From Methylotuvimicrobium buryatense 5G (GTDB lineage: Bacteria; Pseudomonadota; Gammaproteobacteria; Methylococcales; Methylomonadaceae): DNA of 64,000 nt. This document shows, piece by piece, positions 1-9,062 of the stretch (position 1 is its first letter; each line of letters begins with the position of its first letter). The stretch is from positions 2,929,972 through 2,993,971 of the forward strand of contig NZ_KB455575.1 in NCBI RefSeq assembly GCF_000341735.1, read 5' to 3'. The notes under the pieces were generated by a model that worked only from the letters and a program-made list of their open reading frames with translations, did not search any database and had not been told where the DNA came from. The translations under genes and the position numbers were made by a program.

Positions 1-1818
1 AAGCCAAGCTGCTTGCCCGGCAAATTCTTGCTGTTTTTGTTGACCGTAGGCGGCCTCGTCCTGCTTTATTCGCAGCATCAAGGCCTCTTCGGCCGTGATG
101 CCGGAACCCGGCTGTTCATGACCGCACTGGCATTGAAACTTCTCGAAATCAAACAAGAACGCGATCTATATTTGATTGTTTTTCTGGCATTCATCGTTGC
201 CGCTTCGCAATTTTTATACGAACAAAGCATCGCAATGGCGGGCTATATTCTGTTCGTTTGCTGCGTGCTACTGGGCACGCTGGTCGCAATCAACAGCCGC
301 CGGCAAAACACCTTAAACGCACTGAAAACAGCAGCCGTCATCCTGGCGCAAGCTTTGCCTCTTGCGATCGTGCTGTTCGTTTTTTTTCCGAGAGTCGAAG
401 CGCCTCGCTGGATGCTTTTCGAAGATAAAAGCCGCGCCAAAACAGGGCTCAGCGACAGCATGGAGCCCGGCTCGATCAGCGACCTCAGCTTTTCGGACGA
501 ACTGGTGTTCCGCGTCCGTTTTCAAGGTCAGATACCGCCGAATAGACTGCGCTATTGGCGCGGCCCGGTGTTTTCCGTCACCGACGGCAAACGCTGGACC
601 GCAGCGAAACACTATACCTATACGGCCGCCGCCGAACCGGATTTCAGCGAACCGGCTTATCGCTATACGTTATTACTCGAACCTCAAAATAACAACTGGG
701 TATTCGCGCTGGAAATGGCCGGAGACTACCCGCCGCAACTGCGCATGAATTCGGAATATCTGCTAACTCGAAGCGGCAACCCCGACAAGCGCGCCGAATA
801 CCCCATCACATCTTATCCCAGCTACCGCACCGGAACGCTCGAAGCCCATAAGTTACGCACCAATACACAACTACCGGGACCGACATCTCAAAAAATAACC
901 TCGCTAGTCAAACGACTCGGCGGTTTCGATAAACGGCCCGAACAATTCGTCGACCGTGTCCTACAACATTTCAATCAAGAAAATTTCAGCTACACGCTGA
1001 CGCCGCCGTTAATGGAAAACAACCCGATCGAAACTTTTTTATTCGAGACCCGAAGCGGGTTTTGCAGCCATTATGCAGCCGCCTTCACCTACCTGATGCG
1101 TGTTGCGAACATTCCTGCACGCGTCGTCACGGGCTATCACGGCGGGGTCTTGAACCCGGTCGGCAATTTTTTGGAAATAAGACAAGCCGACGCCCACGCC
1201 TGGACAGAAGTCTGGTTGAAAAACCGAGGCTGGGTGCGCGTCGACCCGACGGCCGCAGTGGCCCCGGAAAGAATCGAACAAAACGTCAATATCGAACAAC
1301 AAATTGCCAGCCGAAACATCAGCTTTTTCTCTGCCGACAGCGATTTGGCTCGGCAGCTCGACTGGCTTAAACAAGCCCGGCAATTATGGAGCAGCGTCGA
1401 TTACAACTGGCAGCGCTGGGTCATCAATTATCATTCCGCCAATCAGACCCAATTTTTAGCCTCGCTCGGAATAGAATCGTTAAAACAAATGCTATTTTGG
1501 CTGATCGGACTTGGCGCTTTATTCACCGCGATACTCAGCTGGCTATTGTTATCGCGTAAAGAAAAAACCGCCGACAAAGTATTGCGCTGCTATCGCCGGT
1601 TCTGCGCCCGGCTCGGCAAGGCCGGCCTAAAAAGAAAAGCTGGCGAAGGACCTATCGATTTCGCTAAACGGAGCAAGGAAGCGTATCCGGATCAAGCTGC
1701 GGCGATAGACGAAATCACCGGTTTATTCATTAAATTGCGCTATCAAAAAGAATCGTCGCAAGCAGACTTGAATCGGCTAAGCGAACGAGTCGACCGACTT
1801 AAGATTCGCCGAAGATAA
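1..1818 (+). CDS. TgpA-like transglutaminase, 5' end outside window
   Basis: Inner-membrane protein with a periplasmic transglutaminase-like domain (DUF3488/TgpA architecture). The frame is open to base 1, so the N-terminus lies upstream of the window. The visible part has several hydrophobic helices (roughly residues 5-25, 35-90, 100-125), a soluble region, and a transglutaminase core: Cys in SGFCSHYAAAF, His in ADAHAWTEVW and Asp in WVRVDPTAAV. A further helix follows near residue 495, then a basic cytoplasmic tail. All three catalytic residues are present. TgpA of Pseudomonas is essential and thought to act on the envelope; the substrate here is unknown. Such genes often follow a MoxR ATPase and a DUF58 gene, which cannot be checked here. 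Confidence 0.88.
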   Translation, partial: KPSCLPGKFLLFLLTVGGLVLLYSQHQGLFGRDAGTRLFMTALALKLLEIKQERDLYLIVFLAFIVAASQFLYEQSIAMAGYILFVCCVLLGTLVAINSRRQNTLNALKTAAVILAQALPLAIVLFVFFPRVEAPRWMLFEDKSRAKTGLSDSMEPGSISDLSFSDELVFRVRFQGQIPPNRLRYWRGPVFSVTDGKRWTAAKHYTYTAAAEPDFSEPAYRYTLLLEPQNNNWVFALEMAGDYPPQLRMNSEYLLTRSGNPDKRAEYPITSYPSYRTGTLEAHKLRTNTQLPGPTSQKITSLVKRLGGFDKRPEQFVDRVLQHFNQENFSYTLTPPLMENNPIETFLFETRSGFCSHYAAAFTYLMRVANIPARVVTGYHGGVLNPVGNFLEIRQADAHAWTEVWLKNRGWVRVDPTAAVAPERIEQNVNIEQQIASRNISFFSADSDLARQLDWLKQARQLWSSVDYNWQRWVINYHSANQTQFLASLGIESLKQMLFWLIGLGALFTAILSWLLLSRKEKTADKVLRCYRRFCARLGKAGLKRKAGEGPIDFAKRSKEAYPDQAAAIDEITGLFIKLRYQKESSQADLNRLSERVDRLKIRRR

Positions 1819-1965
1819 CCAGAAAATAAATTTTTCCCGTTGTCGACATGACAATTTCCATAAAGCTTTGAAACGATTAAAATGCATCGCCAGTATTGCA
1901 ATAAGTCGCGAAGATGATATTAATGCATTTTTATTAAATAGTTAGCTAAGCGGGAAGAACACACG

Positions 1966-2349
1966 ATGGACACGCTAGACATGTTGATATTTTATTCCTT
2001 TAATTTAGGAATTTTTACGCTCATTTTTTTTATCGCCGGCCTAATTAAACCGAAATGGCCACTGTTTTTTATGAAAGAACCGACTCGGTTTACAGTTGTT
2101 ATTATTACAACCGTCATGATCATGGTAGTCATGACCATGTACGGAGAAGGCAATCGTAAAATTCGTGCGGAACAAGCCAGGCTTGAACGATCCAAGATGG
2201 TAGGAACGAGCCAAGAACCCGAAACGCCGAGCCCATCGGAAGTAAAACCCAAAAAAACCAAGCCGAAAAAACAGGCTGCCCCAGAGGATGAAATTCCTCA
2301 GTTTGATTCGGTGCAAGATGCTATCAAGGCCTTTGAAGAACGACAATGA
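1966..2349 (+). CDS. small two-helix membrane protein of unknown function
   Basis: 127 residues. Two hydrophobic helices (about 7-28 and 43-60) are followed by a charged tail rich in Lys, Pro and Glu and a short acidic C-terminal helix (FDSVQDAIKAFEERQ). The start is supported by a GGGAAG ribosome-binding site about 9 bases upstream. I do not recognise a family. It is separate from the preceding transglutaminase gene (147-bp gap) and is followed by a repeat-rich intergenic region. The stable ribosome-binding site and codon pattern suggest a real gene. Confidence 0.6.
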   Translation: MDTLDMLIFYSFNLGIFTLIFFIAGLIKPKWPLFFMKEPTRFTVVIITTVMIMVVMTMYGEGNRKIRAEQARLERSKMVGTSQEPETPSPSEVKPKKTKPKKQAAPEDEIPQFDSVQDAIKAFEERQ

Positions 2350-2352
2350 TCG

Positions 2353-2812
2353 CATCGGTCGCTCTGCCACTAAGTTAACGTAAATCCGTCATTCCGGCAG
2401 GGATTACCGCCGCCAAGCCTACACGGCACTGCCATTAAGTTAAGGACTTTTCCGTTCGCCCTGAGCCCTTCGGTTGCGCTCAGGAGAGCCTTGTCGAAGG
2501 GTGAATGGAGAAGTCCGAGTCGATAAGTTAAGCCGTCCATGGCTCGACAGGCTCACCACGAACGGCTTAACTTAGTGGCATTGAAGCCTACACGGACATA
2601 CTCACCCAGCCCCTAACTTCCATAGCCCATTGGCTATGGATACCTTTCGCACTTCAAATTTCGGCAGTGCCGGAGGGAGCCTCGGGTGCTCGGCCCCTCA
2701 CCTAACGCTAGGCGAGGGACCGGCATGGAGCTGGCATAGCGCCTACAGGGACGTATTCACGGTGTCCTTTGACGGGCTCCCCGGAGCCGAATTTTGATCT
2801 CCGATGGGTATA
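2353..2812. repeat. intergenic cluster of palindromic repeats (families C and B)
   Basis: The 520-bp gap before the LapA-like gene holds no convincing gene. Bases 2370-2585 are a mosaic of family C ends (CACTGCCATTAAGTTAAGG type) and a palindrome of the CCGTTCGCCCTGAGC / CTTGTCGAAGG type also seen at 32043-32185. Bases 2640-2812 are a copy of family B, with outer ends TACCTTTCGCACTTCAAATT and GATGGGTATA and inner GGAGCC/GGCTCC arms. All are non-coding elements dispersed elsewhere in the window. Confidence 0.75.
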
Positions 2813-2871
2813 CTTTAGTTAGGTGATTTCAAATTCAATGAAACTCACCTGCCCAACCAAACCGCAATCCT

Positions 2872-3156
2872 CTAATCTTCGCCGGCTTTCTGATCAGCTT
2901 TTTCACCATCTTTATCCCCCTCCTTATCCTTCTCTTCGTTCTCCGATTTAGCTCCCTGTATCAATACCCGCAGCAGCGACAACAAAGATCCCCCCGTCAC
3001 CATGCCCAGAAAATAGATCACGATAACCATCAATGACACCGGCATCGTAACGCTAACCGACAACAAAGAAACCGTCACGACTTCCAGGTTTTGTATTTTG
3101 AACAACAAAACAGTCAAACTCACCAACACAATCAAGCCAATATAAACATATCTCAT
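2872..3156 (-). CDS. LapA-domain (DUF1049) inner-membrane protein
   Basis: 94 residues with two transmembrane helices (about 4-22 and 38-62). The pattern VLLFKIQNLEVVTVSLL followed by a second helix and a charged coil (SENEEKDKEGDKDGEK) is typical of LapA/YciS, which in enterobacteria works with LapB in lipopolysaccharide assembly control. Here the gene is alone: neither LapB nor rpsA/ihfB, its usual neighbours, is visible. The acidic/basic tail is more repetitive than usual. The family call is fairly safe; the LPS role is only inferred. Confidence 0.7.
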   Translation of the reverse strand: MRYVYIGLIVLVSLTVLLFKIQNLEVVTVSLLSVSVTMPVSLMVIVIYFLGMVTGGSLLSLLRVLIQGAKSENEEKDKEGDKDGEKADQKAGED

Positions 3157-3338
3157 ACCTTACCCTCCTTACACAGAAACGATTCATCAAGTTTTTATTT
3201 TTAGCAGCTTAATCGAATTTAGCCCATTTGAAAAAAACAATAGCTCAACGCCATCGATTTTGGCAGCATAGACCATTCAAGCAGATGATCTCTTTAAATG
3301 ACTCAACAACTCAATGACCCAACAAGCTCCGGTGATTT

Positions 3339-4298
3339 ATGAAACTGTCCGACTACCGCATCGAACCCGCCGATTATAAAGCCGATTTCAAGGATCTTCG
3401 CGCCGTGCGCGACTCGGTTTTTATAATCGAACAACACATCCCCGCCGACCTCGAACAAGACGACAAAGACCCGCATAGCCATCACGTCATCGCCCGCGAC
3501 AATCATCATAATCCGGTCGGCACAGGTCGACTGACGCCGGAAGGACACATCGGCCGAATCGCCGTGTTACATCAATGGCGTAATCAGGACGTTGGCCAAT
3601 CGCTATTAAGAGCGCTCATCGAAAGAGCGCAAAAGCAAGGACTCACACAAGTAACCCTAGATACACCAACGAGCGCTAGCGGATTTTTTCAAAAGTTCGG
3701 ATTTGTCGGCGAAGGTAAAGTATTTAGCGTAGCCGGCAACGAATTTCAGCGCATGAGCATGACGCTTACGCCGCTTGCCAAAAGAACACGGCCGTCAGCC
3801 AAGCCGCGCAAGCCATCGGTTCCGACAGAAAAACTTGACAACCTGGAAGCCCACCTCGAGTCGGCCATTCGACTCATAGCCGAAGCACGACGCCAAATCT
3901 GCATTTATACCCGCGATCTGGAACATGTTTTATACGGACACAACGACGTCGTTGAAGCGTTTAGACAATTCGCGATCAACAGCCGTGACGGTTGCGTACA
4001 AATCATCGTGCAAGACACGTTTACCGCACGCGGCAAACCCCACCCGTTAATCGACTTGGCGCAAAGACTGCCTTCGTCGTTTCAATTCCGAACACCGGTC
4101 GAGCGAGAAGACCTGCAATACTCGTCGACATTTCTAATCAACGACCGAGACGGTTACTTATTCCGTCTAAGTGCAGAACGCTACCAAGGCGAATGGAGCC
4201 CCAATCATCCCGCCCGAAAAAGACAGCTCTACGAAGAGTTCGACCGCATCTGGCAACGCAGCCGACCCTGCACCGAATTTCGGGCGCTCGGAATATGA
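3339..4298 (+). CDS. GNAT N-acetyltransferase fused to a C-terminal DUF7931-like domain
   Basis: 319 residues. Residues 1-145 are a GNAT fold with the acetyl-CoA loop pattern around IGRIAVLHQWRNQDVGQSLL and a downstream FFQKFGFVGEG strand. After a basic, Pro-rich linker (about 148-165) comes a second domain (170-319, starting LDNLEAHLESAIRLIAEARR) resembling the PLD-like fold-like module found after GNATs in pseudomonads. The substrate is unknown. No strong ribosome-binding site precedes the chosen ATG, but the next Met would cut into the acetyltransferase fold. No operon partner. Confidence 0.78.
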   Translation: MKLSDYRIEPADYKADFKDLRAVRDSVFIIEQHIPADLEQDDKDPHSHHVIARDNHHNPVGTGRLTPEGHIGRIAVLHQWRNQDVGQSLLRALIERAQKQGLTQVTLDTPTSASGFFQKFGFVGEGKVFSVAGNEFQRMSMTLTPLAKRTRPSAKPRKPSVPTEKLDNLEAHLESAIRLIAEARRQICIYTRDLEHVLYGHNDVVEAFRQFAINSRDGCVQIIVQDTFTARGKPHPLIDLAQRLPSSFQFRTPVEREDLQYSSTFLINDRDGYLFRLSAERYQGEWSPNHPARKRQLYEEFDRIWQRSRPCTEFRALGI

Positions 4299-4389
4299 AG
4301 ATTAAACCGCAGATTAGATCTCAGCTTTTTTGACTATATCATGCACAGCGAGCATCTTCCGACAAAAACCCGGGTTCGGTTCCTTATTC

Positions 4390-4619
4390 CAGAGATTCCC
4401 AGTTTGAGAAATTTCGCCCTATCCAGGGTGGGAGGTATGCCCATAGGCGCCAACATAAGGAAAAACGCGTCATTCCGCCAGGGATTGGCGGAATCCAGGG
4501 CCAGGGATGGCAATGCTTATCTTCACAATCATGTCACCTGGATATCGGCAATCCATGTCGATATGACGAATAAAGCCACAAATGCGCCATAGAGTAGGCA
4601 CTAAGTTGGCACCTATGGG
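4390..4619. repeat. nested MITEs: fragment of IS-derived MITE plus family A copy 1
   Basis: Bases 4390-4439 resemble the left end of the 29680-29893 MITE (shared GATTCCCAGTTTGAG-type sequence and GGGGTATG). That fragment is interrupted by family A copy 1 at 4440-4619, a 180-bp element with terminal inverted repeats CCCATAGGCGCCAAC and GTTGGCACCTATGGG. Other family A copies are at 26379-26557 and, inverted and nested, 27917-28093. The right end of this copy abuts the direct repeat that bounds the defence island. Confidence 0.75.
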
Positions 4620-4659
4620 GTAAAGGTCGAAACCTTTAACTGACCTCAATCGATTTTAA
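4618..4659 (+). repeat. left 42-bp direct repeat bounding the defence island
   Basis: 42 bases match 19060-19101 in the same orientation with one mismatch (C here, T there). The repeat opens with a small hairpin, TAAAGGT-CGAA-ACCTTTA, and continues AACTGACCTCAATCGATTTT. It supplies the stop codon of the truncated channel gene at 4656. Everything between the two copies (about 14.4 kb) is defence-related. It could be an attachment-site duplication, the product of recombination between two repeats, or an ordinary dispersed repeat. Confidence 0.8.
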
Positions 4660-4874
4660 GGCTCTTCCGGATTTCCCATCACGATGCCAATAAATGTTCC
4701 TAAAATACCCAACGAGGTTAACAAAGTCGCTGAATAATTAACGAACACATGTCCTTTACCTATTTTGCGAAAATAAACCGCGACAAATAAGCACAACACT
4801 ATAAGCCAGAAAAAAATCTCTGTGATAATGCTAGGCTCAGCACCTTGTAGTAACGACTCCAAGTATTTGGACAT
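4656..4874 (-). pseudogene. truncated MotA/TolQ/ExbB- or ZorA-like channel protein
   Basis: 72 residues. One helix (about 17-35), then a basic segment, then NYSATLLTSLGILGTFIGIVMG, the signature start of MotA/ExbB/ZorA-type proton-channel subunits found in defence systems. The expected remainder (second membrane segment and long cytoplasmic tail) is missing: the frame runs into the direct repeat and stops after GNPEEP. The gene is 51 bp downstream of the EEP nuclease on the same strand, so it was probably part of that operon. Assignment to ZorA rather than another ExbB-like family is tentative; no ZorB-like gene is present. Confidence 0.6.
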
Positions 4875-4925
4875 TAGTTTTCCTTATCTTTTTATTTTTT
4901 TTAAAATTTTGTTACTAAAAATAGA

Positions 4926-5612
4926 TTAATTTAGGTCGACAATCAGCGGCATATGATCACTAAGTTGAATCCAGTCAGAAAAGTTACCGACCGTAACGAC
5001 GGGGTTTTTTGTCAAATTCTGAAAAAGATAATCAATGTGATAGCCTTTGTTTGAATTCTTCGTATGAAAGAATGTTGAGAGGCTTTCCTGGCCGGTTGAT
5101 TCATCGCTGAAAAGGTGATAACTGCTCATCAAGCCTTGGTTAACCAGGCAGCTCTCGATTTCAGCAAATTTATTGTTACTTCTTGGCGTATCCCATATTT
5201 TGGAATGATTGAAATCCCCGCCGACAATAACGTTTTCCGCATCAAGCCAAGGTTGATAATGATTAAGAGCTGGTAATAGATAACCTTGATATTCATCACC
5301 AAACTGTTTACTGGCGCGATGATTGTATGCCCATGTTGCCAAGATTTTTAACCGACCACCATCGATATTCACTGGCAGGCAATAGATAAATTTATCGCTG
5401 AAAATATTATCAATCTCGGCTTGATGGTTAAACATGATAACCCCCATACCCTTTTTTGGATTGCGCCCAGTCCATAAATAAGTGGCGGCTGGGAAGTGAT
5501 TACGGTCAAGTTGCTCACATTCCTGAATAATTGCAATATCCGGTGCTAGTGCTTCAATCGAGTCGAATTTAGCATTTAATTTCAAATTACAGTTCCATGT
5601 AATAATTCGCAT
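4926..5612 (-). CDS. endonuclease/exonuclease/phosphatase (EEP) family protein next to Argonaute
   Basis: 228 residues, a compact EEP (DNase I-like) fold. Catalytic motifs are in order: Asn7 in TWNCN, Glu31 in IIQECE, Asp133 and Asn135 in GGDFNHS, Asp194 in YHIDYLF, and Asp219-His220 in LSDHMPL. It should be a metal-dependent phosphodiesterase acting on DNA, RNA or a phosphoester; the substrate cannot be read from sequence. It starts 21 bp after the Argonaute stop codon, so the two are almost certainly co-transcribed. That suggests a helper or effector nuclease for the Argonaute. No signal peptide, so cytoplasmic. Confidence 0.87.
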   Translation of the reverse strand: MRIITWNCNLKLNAKFDSIEALAPDIAIIQECEQLDRNHFPAATYLWTGRNPKKGMGVIMFNHQAEIDNIFSDKFIYCLPVNIDGGRLKILATWAYNHRASKQFGDEYQGYLLPALNHYQPWLDAENVIVGGDFNHSKIWDTPRSNNKFAEIESCLVNQGLMSSYHLFSDESTGQESLSTFFHTKNSNKGYHIDYLFQNLTKNPVVTVGNFSDWIQLSDHMPLIVDLN

Positions 5613-5633
5613 GTTTTCCTGTTGGGGATGGGA

Positions 5634-7853
5634 TTACAGATATACCGGACACAACCTGTCCATTTTTGAAAGGGCGTCGATACAAGTTTCTTGTCGTAGC
5701 GTTGCAAAGCGGTCGGCATGATGCGTCGTAACCGGCAAGCGAGGGTGGCGGTAGAGTGATGCGCCATGAATGCGGCTTAAGACCAAGACTTGATGGGCGA
5801 GAGTCTCTAAGGACACGTCTCCGTAGCGTTTGCGTAACCGTAGTGGTCTAACGCTGACTTTGTCACCCCAGATCTTGCCTAACTCTTCACCGCTATATGT
5901 CGATAAAATCATTTCATGATCCGATAGGTAAATTGCATCGCCCACATTGGGGTTGCTGAATTCTTTTGTGCCATCGGCCATCCGGCTTCGCCGATAAAGC
6001 ACGGGCGCACCGGATTTTAAAACCTCCAATACATCGACTTTTACTCCATGCTTTTGCTCAAATTGTTCGATGACTTCGATAGACTCGTAGAATTTGCCGT
6101 CCCTGTGCAAAGTGATGCGTTTAGGCAGTTCACCTGAGCATGAACGCAGATAAGTCGTCAGGCTTTTATCCAGTAAACTCATTAATGCTTCGTCCTGCAT
6201 CCTTTCGCCTTGCTGTTTATCGGCCAATTGCCAGCCCAACTGAGCGCCCGATCTCAGAAACAAAAACGCAAAACCGGGTGCGCGGACACTGATACCGCCC
6301 ATGTCAAGTCCGATAAACAAATCGGTTTCTCCCGGCATGTCATCGATTGCGCATAACTGGCCGCCGCCTTTGCTGAATAATCCTGCGGCGACATTATTGA
6401 AATATGAAGGACTATATACATTCGGCCTATGATCGAGCCGCATGAACTGAGTTGCCAAGCCATAACTGAACGCAGTATCGCGTATTGCCACCTTGTCGGA
6501 TTTGTCGATTAAGCCGATCAACAAGATGGCATTTGGGGGACATCTTTCGTTCAGCCGGGCATCCAGTTCAGCGGCGTTTTCAACAGGATTGGGAAATTTC
6601 GTAAAGGGGGGGAGTTCCGTAGTGGTTAATTGTTGCAAAGCTTGATAGGCATTGCAGAGCAATTGTTTATTCTGTTCAGTATTGTTTTTTTCGCCGGCAA
6701 TTAACGGTATTACTTGAGTTCGGGTCATATTGCCAAATGCCTTGTGTCTCAAGACATCTTGTTCCCGACTAGATTTTGCGCCATTGGCGAACTGCAGCAT
6801 CTGTTGATGATTCAAACGCTGTCTATGCAGAATTTGGTAATCCACTTGCTCCAGCTTACAGTTGAAATTGGGCAAATAAAGTCCTTTCACCATTTTTGCA
6901 CTAGTTCTGATACGGTCATTCAGCGACCATTTCAAGTCCTTAGCCAATTTATTCAAAAAGATAGAGTCGATTTTGCTTAGGGTATCAAAATCGAACATAG
7001 GCTCGACTAGGCTTGCAATATGGTCGGCTTCGTTCTTACCGTATTTGACTTTAATCAGTACCGATTTAGTCGCTTCAGCCAATTGGCGCTCTGATAATAA
7101 TCCTTTTGCCTGATGGTAACTGACCAATGATTGGCCCATATGAGGTAACACGCTATTGCCATTGAGCGAATCTTCTACTCTCAAGAATTCGGCAACCAAC
7201 GGCGCTTTACCCGGATCGAAGTACCGGTGACGCACTTTTTTAATCGATTGCAGCCAGTCAGGCCTTTTGTCGATGATCCATTGCAACGAAATATCAGACT
7301 TGGCTACCAGATTGTGTTTAAGATGCAAACCAATTAAAACGGTGCCATTGGCTAAAACTTCCGGGCTAAGTTGCAGCGAACAAAAGGCGTCCAGATAGGT
7401 GGCGCGTGCATTAATCCGTGTGGAATGGATCGGTTCAAAAATTTCCGTATTGCCGCTGGCGGCTTTTTTATAATCTAATTTGCCTTGGCTGGATTTCTTT
7501 AGTTTCCAGGCTGCTTTGTTGATATCCTGGTTGACTAGCCTTTGCAATGCTTGTTGATGTTGCTCGATGCTGCAATCGAGTTCCAAGTCGCCGTCTTCTA
7601 TCAAATTAGCCTGCAAATGAGTGGATTCGATGCCGCGTTGTGAAATTGGTTTTAAGGAAACGATGTGCTGATTACCCAGATTAGTCAGCAACGCAAAATC
7701 ATTGGCTTTCTGTATTTCATAAGCCGCCTTCCGGGCTAACTGTTCTCCAGGTATGGTTTCATCGCGCTTTTGATAAACAATCCGGTAACGGCAAACTATA
7801 TAACGATCGAGTTTTGAATCCAACTGTAGGGCGCTTAACGCTAAATTCTCCAT
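5634..7853 (-). CDS. long prokaryotic Argonaute with complete PIWI tetrad
   Basis: 739 residues, the size of full-length Argonautes (N, L1, PAZ, L2, MID, PIWI). The PIWI domain has an apparently complete DEDD tetrad: Asp517 in FIGLDMGG, Glu550 in QQGERMQDEA, Asp585 in LHRDGKF and Asp714 in THHADRFATL, so target cleavage is predicted. In MID, Lys454, Arg458, Gln469 and Lys495 reproduce the spacing of the guide 5'-phosphate pocket of Thermus Ago (4, 11, then about 25 residues). It is followed at 21 bp by an EEP nuclease and preceded by its own intergenic region with a palindrome. Family call is secure; guide and target type are not determined. Confidence 0.93.
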   Translation of the reverse strand: MENLALSALQLDSKLDRYIVCRYRIVYQKRDETIPGEQLARKAAYEIQKANDFALLTNLGNQHIVSLKPISQRGIESTHLQANLIEDGDLELDCSIEQHQQALQRLVNQDINKAAWKLKKSSQGKLDYKKAASGNTEIFEPIHSTRINARATYLDAFCSLQLSPEVLANGTVLIGLHLKHNLVAKSDISLQWIIDKRPDWLQSIKKVRHRYFDPGKAPLVAEFLRVEDSLNGNSVLPHMGQSLVSYHQAKGLLSERQLAEATKSVLIKVKYGKNEADHIASLVEPMFDFDTLSKIDSIFLNKLAKDLKWSLNDRIRTSAKMVKGLYLPNFNCKLEQVDYQILHRQRLNHQQMLQFANGAKSSREQDVLRHKAFGNMTRTQVIPLIAGEKNNTEQNKQLLCNAYQALQQLTTTELPPFTKFPNPVENAAELDARLNERCPPNAILLIGLIDKSDKVAIRDTAFSYGLATQFMRLDHRPNVYSPSYFNNVAAGLFSKGGGQLCAIDDMPGETDLFIGLDMGGISVRAPGFAFLFLRSGAQLGWQLADKQQGERMQDEALMSLLDKSLTTYLRSCSGELPKRITLHRDGKFYESIEVIEQFEQKHGVKVDVLEVLKSGAPVLYRRSRMADGTKEFSNPNVGDAIYLSDHEMILSTYSGEELGKIWGDKVSVRPLRLRKRYGDVSLETLAHQVLVLSRIHGASLYRHPRLPVTTHHADRFATLRQETCIDALSKMDRLCPVYL

Positions 7854-7888
7854 TAATCGGTCCTTGTGTCCTGAAATTTAAGAAAACT

Positions 7889-7927
7889 TGTCAACAAAAT
7901 ATTTCTTATAACTCCAAACGGTTATAA
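7889..7927 (-). promoter_or_regulatory. putative control region of the Argonaute operon
   Basis: A perfect 7-bp inverted repeat, TTATAAC-N8-GTTATAA, lies at 7906-7927, and a consensus TTGACA hexamer at 7889-7894 reads leftward towards the gene. No good -10 follows at 17 bases, so the promoter is not defined. The palindrome could be an operator, but no regulator gene adjoins it. The rest of the gap up to 8001 holds only a fragment of repeat family C. Confidence 0.35.
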
Positions 7928-8001
7928 AAATATCGGTGTAAAAATGCACTATCTACGCAAGCAATCAATGCCATTAAGTTAAGCCCTTATATCGGCATGG
8001 A

Positions 8002-9062
8002 TTACCGACATCCAGACTGCATGGATGTATTCAATGCTTGCCATCCGTGGCACTGGATTTCGCCGATACTGGGCAACTGATTTTCCAGGTCCGCCGGCAA
8101 TACTTGGGCTAACTGGTATTCGGCGACGCCGATCGGCTTATTGTTATCTCGCAAGGCGTATTCCGCGACCAGCTTGTTTCGTGTTTTACATAACAGCAAA
8201 CCGATGCTTGGAGCATCCTGTTCGCTTTTTACCTGCGCATCTACCGCGCTTAAATAAAAGCTCAGTGCCCTGCGTGTTCCGGTTTAAAATCGCCGGTTTT
8301 GAGTTCCACGACGACATAGCAGCGTAATTTTAGATGGTAAAACAATAAGTCCAGATAAAAATCGTCGCCGCCCACATTCAATTCCACCTGTCTGCCGACA
8401 AAGGCAAAGCCGGCGCCCAATTCCAGCAAAAATTGGGTAATATGCCGGGTCAGCGCTTGCTCTATGTCGCGTTCATGAGCTTCCGAGCCTAGGCTTAAAA
8501 AATCGAAAATATAGGGATCTTTCAACGTGGCTTGAGCCAGTTCAGATTGCGGATTGGGTAAGTTTTGGTCGAAATTACTGATCGCCCGACCCTCTCGCTG
8601 CATTAGTCCGCTTTCAATCTGATGCACCAGCACATTGCGCGACCAGCCATGCTCTATCGTTTTGCGGGCATACCATAGCCGCTGCTCCGATGTTTTCAGC
8701 TTGCTTAACAGCACCAGATTATGGCCCCAGGGAATTTGTGCAACAGGCTGTTGCACAATTGAAGGTGATCCGGATGTTATGGGCCAGGCTTCCGCGAAAG
8801 CGCGCATATATTTGATATTTCGCGCTGAAAATCCTTTTAAATCAGGAAAGGCTTGCGACAAGTCTTTGGCCAGCCGCTCAATCACTTTACTCCCCCAACC
8901 TTGTTCGGCCTGGCACTGTAAAATGTCTGAGCCCATTTGCCAGTACAACTAAATCAGCTCTTGATTAACGGCCAAGGCGGCGCGCTGCTGGGCGGAGGCA
9001 ATCTGTTGTTTCAGCGACGCCAACCATTGAGGGTAGATATCGGGGAGCTCGGTTTTATTCAT
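8002..9062 (-). pseudogene. DUF1016/YhcG-like PD-(D/E)XK nuclease pseudogene
   Basis: The ancestral frame begins at the ATG at 9062 (MNKTELPDIYPQWLASLKQQ) and matches the DUF1016 N-terminal domain, but codon 39 is TAG where the family has NQELIELYWQIG. The frame then reads 8948-8262 through the nuclease core (FYLDLLFYHL, VVVELKTGDFKPEHAG). A one-base deletion near 8262-8267 moves the end (LSFYLSAVDAQVKSEQDAPS, LLLCKTRNKLVAEYAL) into another frame, ending at 8002. Total length, about 353 codons, is normal for the family. Such proteins are found in defence islands. Two independent lesions make a functional product unlikely. Confidence 0.85.

Noticed and set aside
7889-8001. sigma-54 promoter before the Argonaute gene (TGGCATTGATTGCTTGC)
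   Set aside because: The GG-to-GC distance is two bases off in either possible reading, so it cannot be a -24/-12 element.
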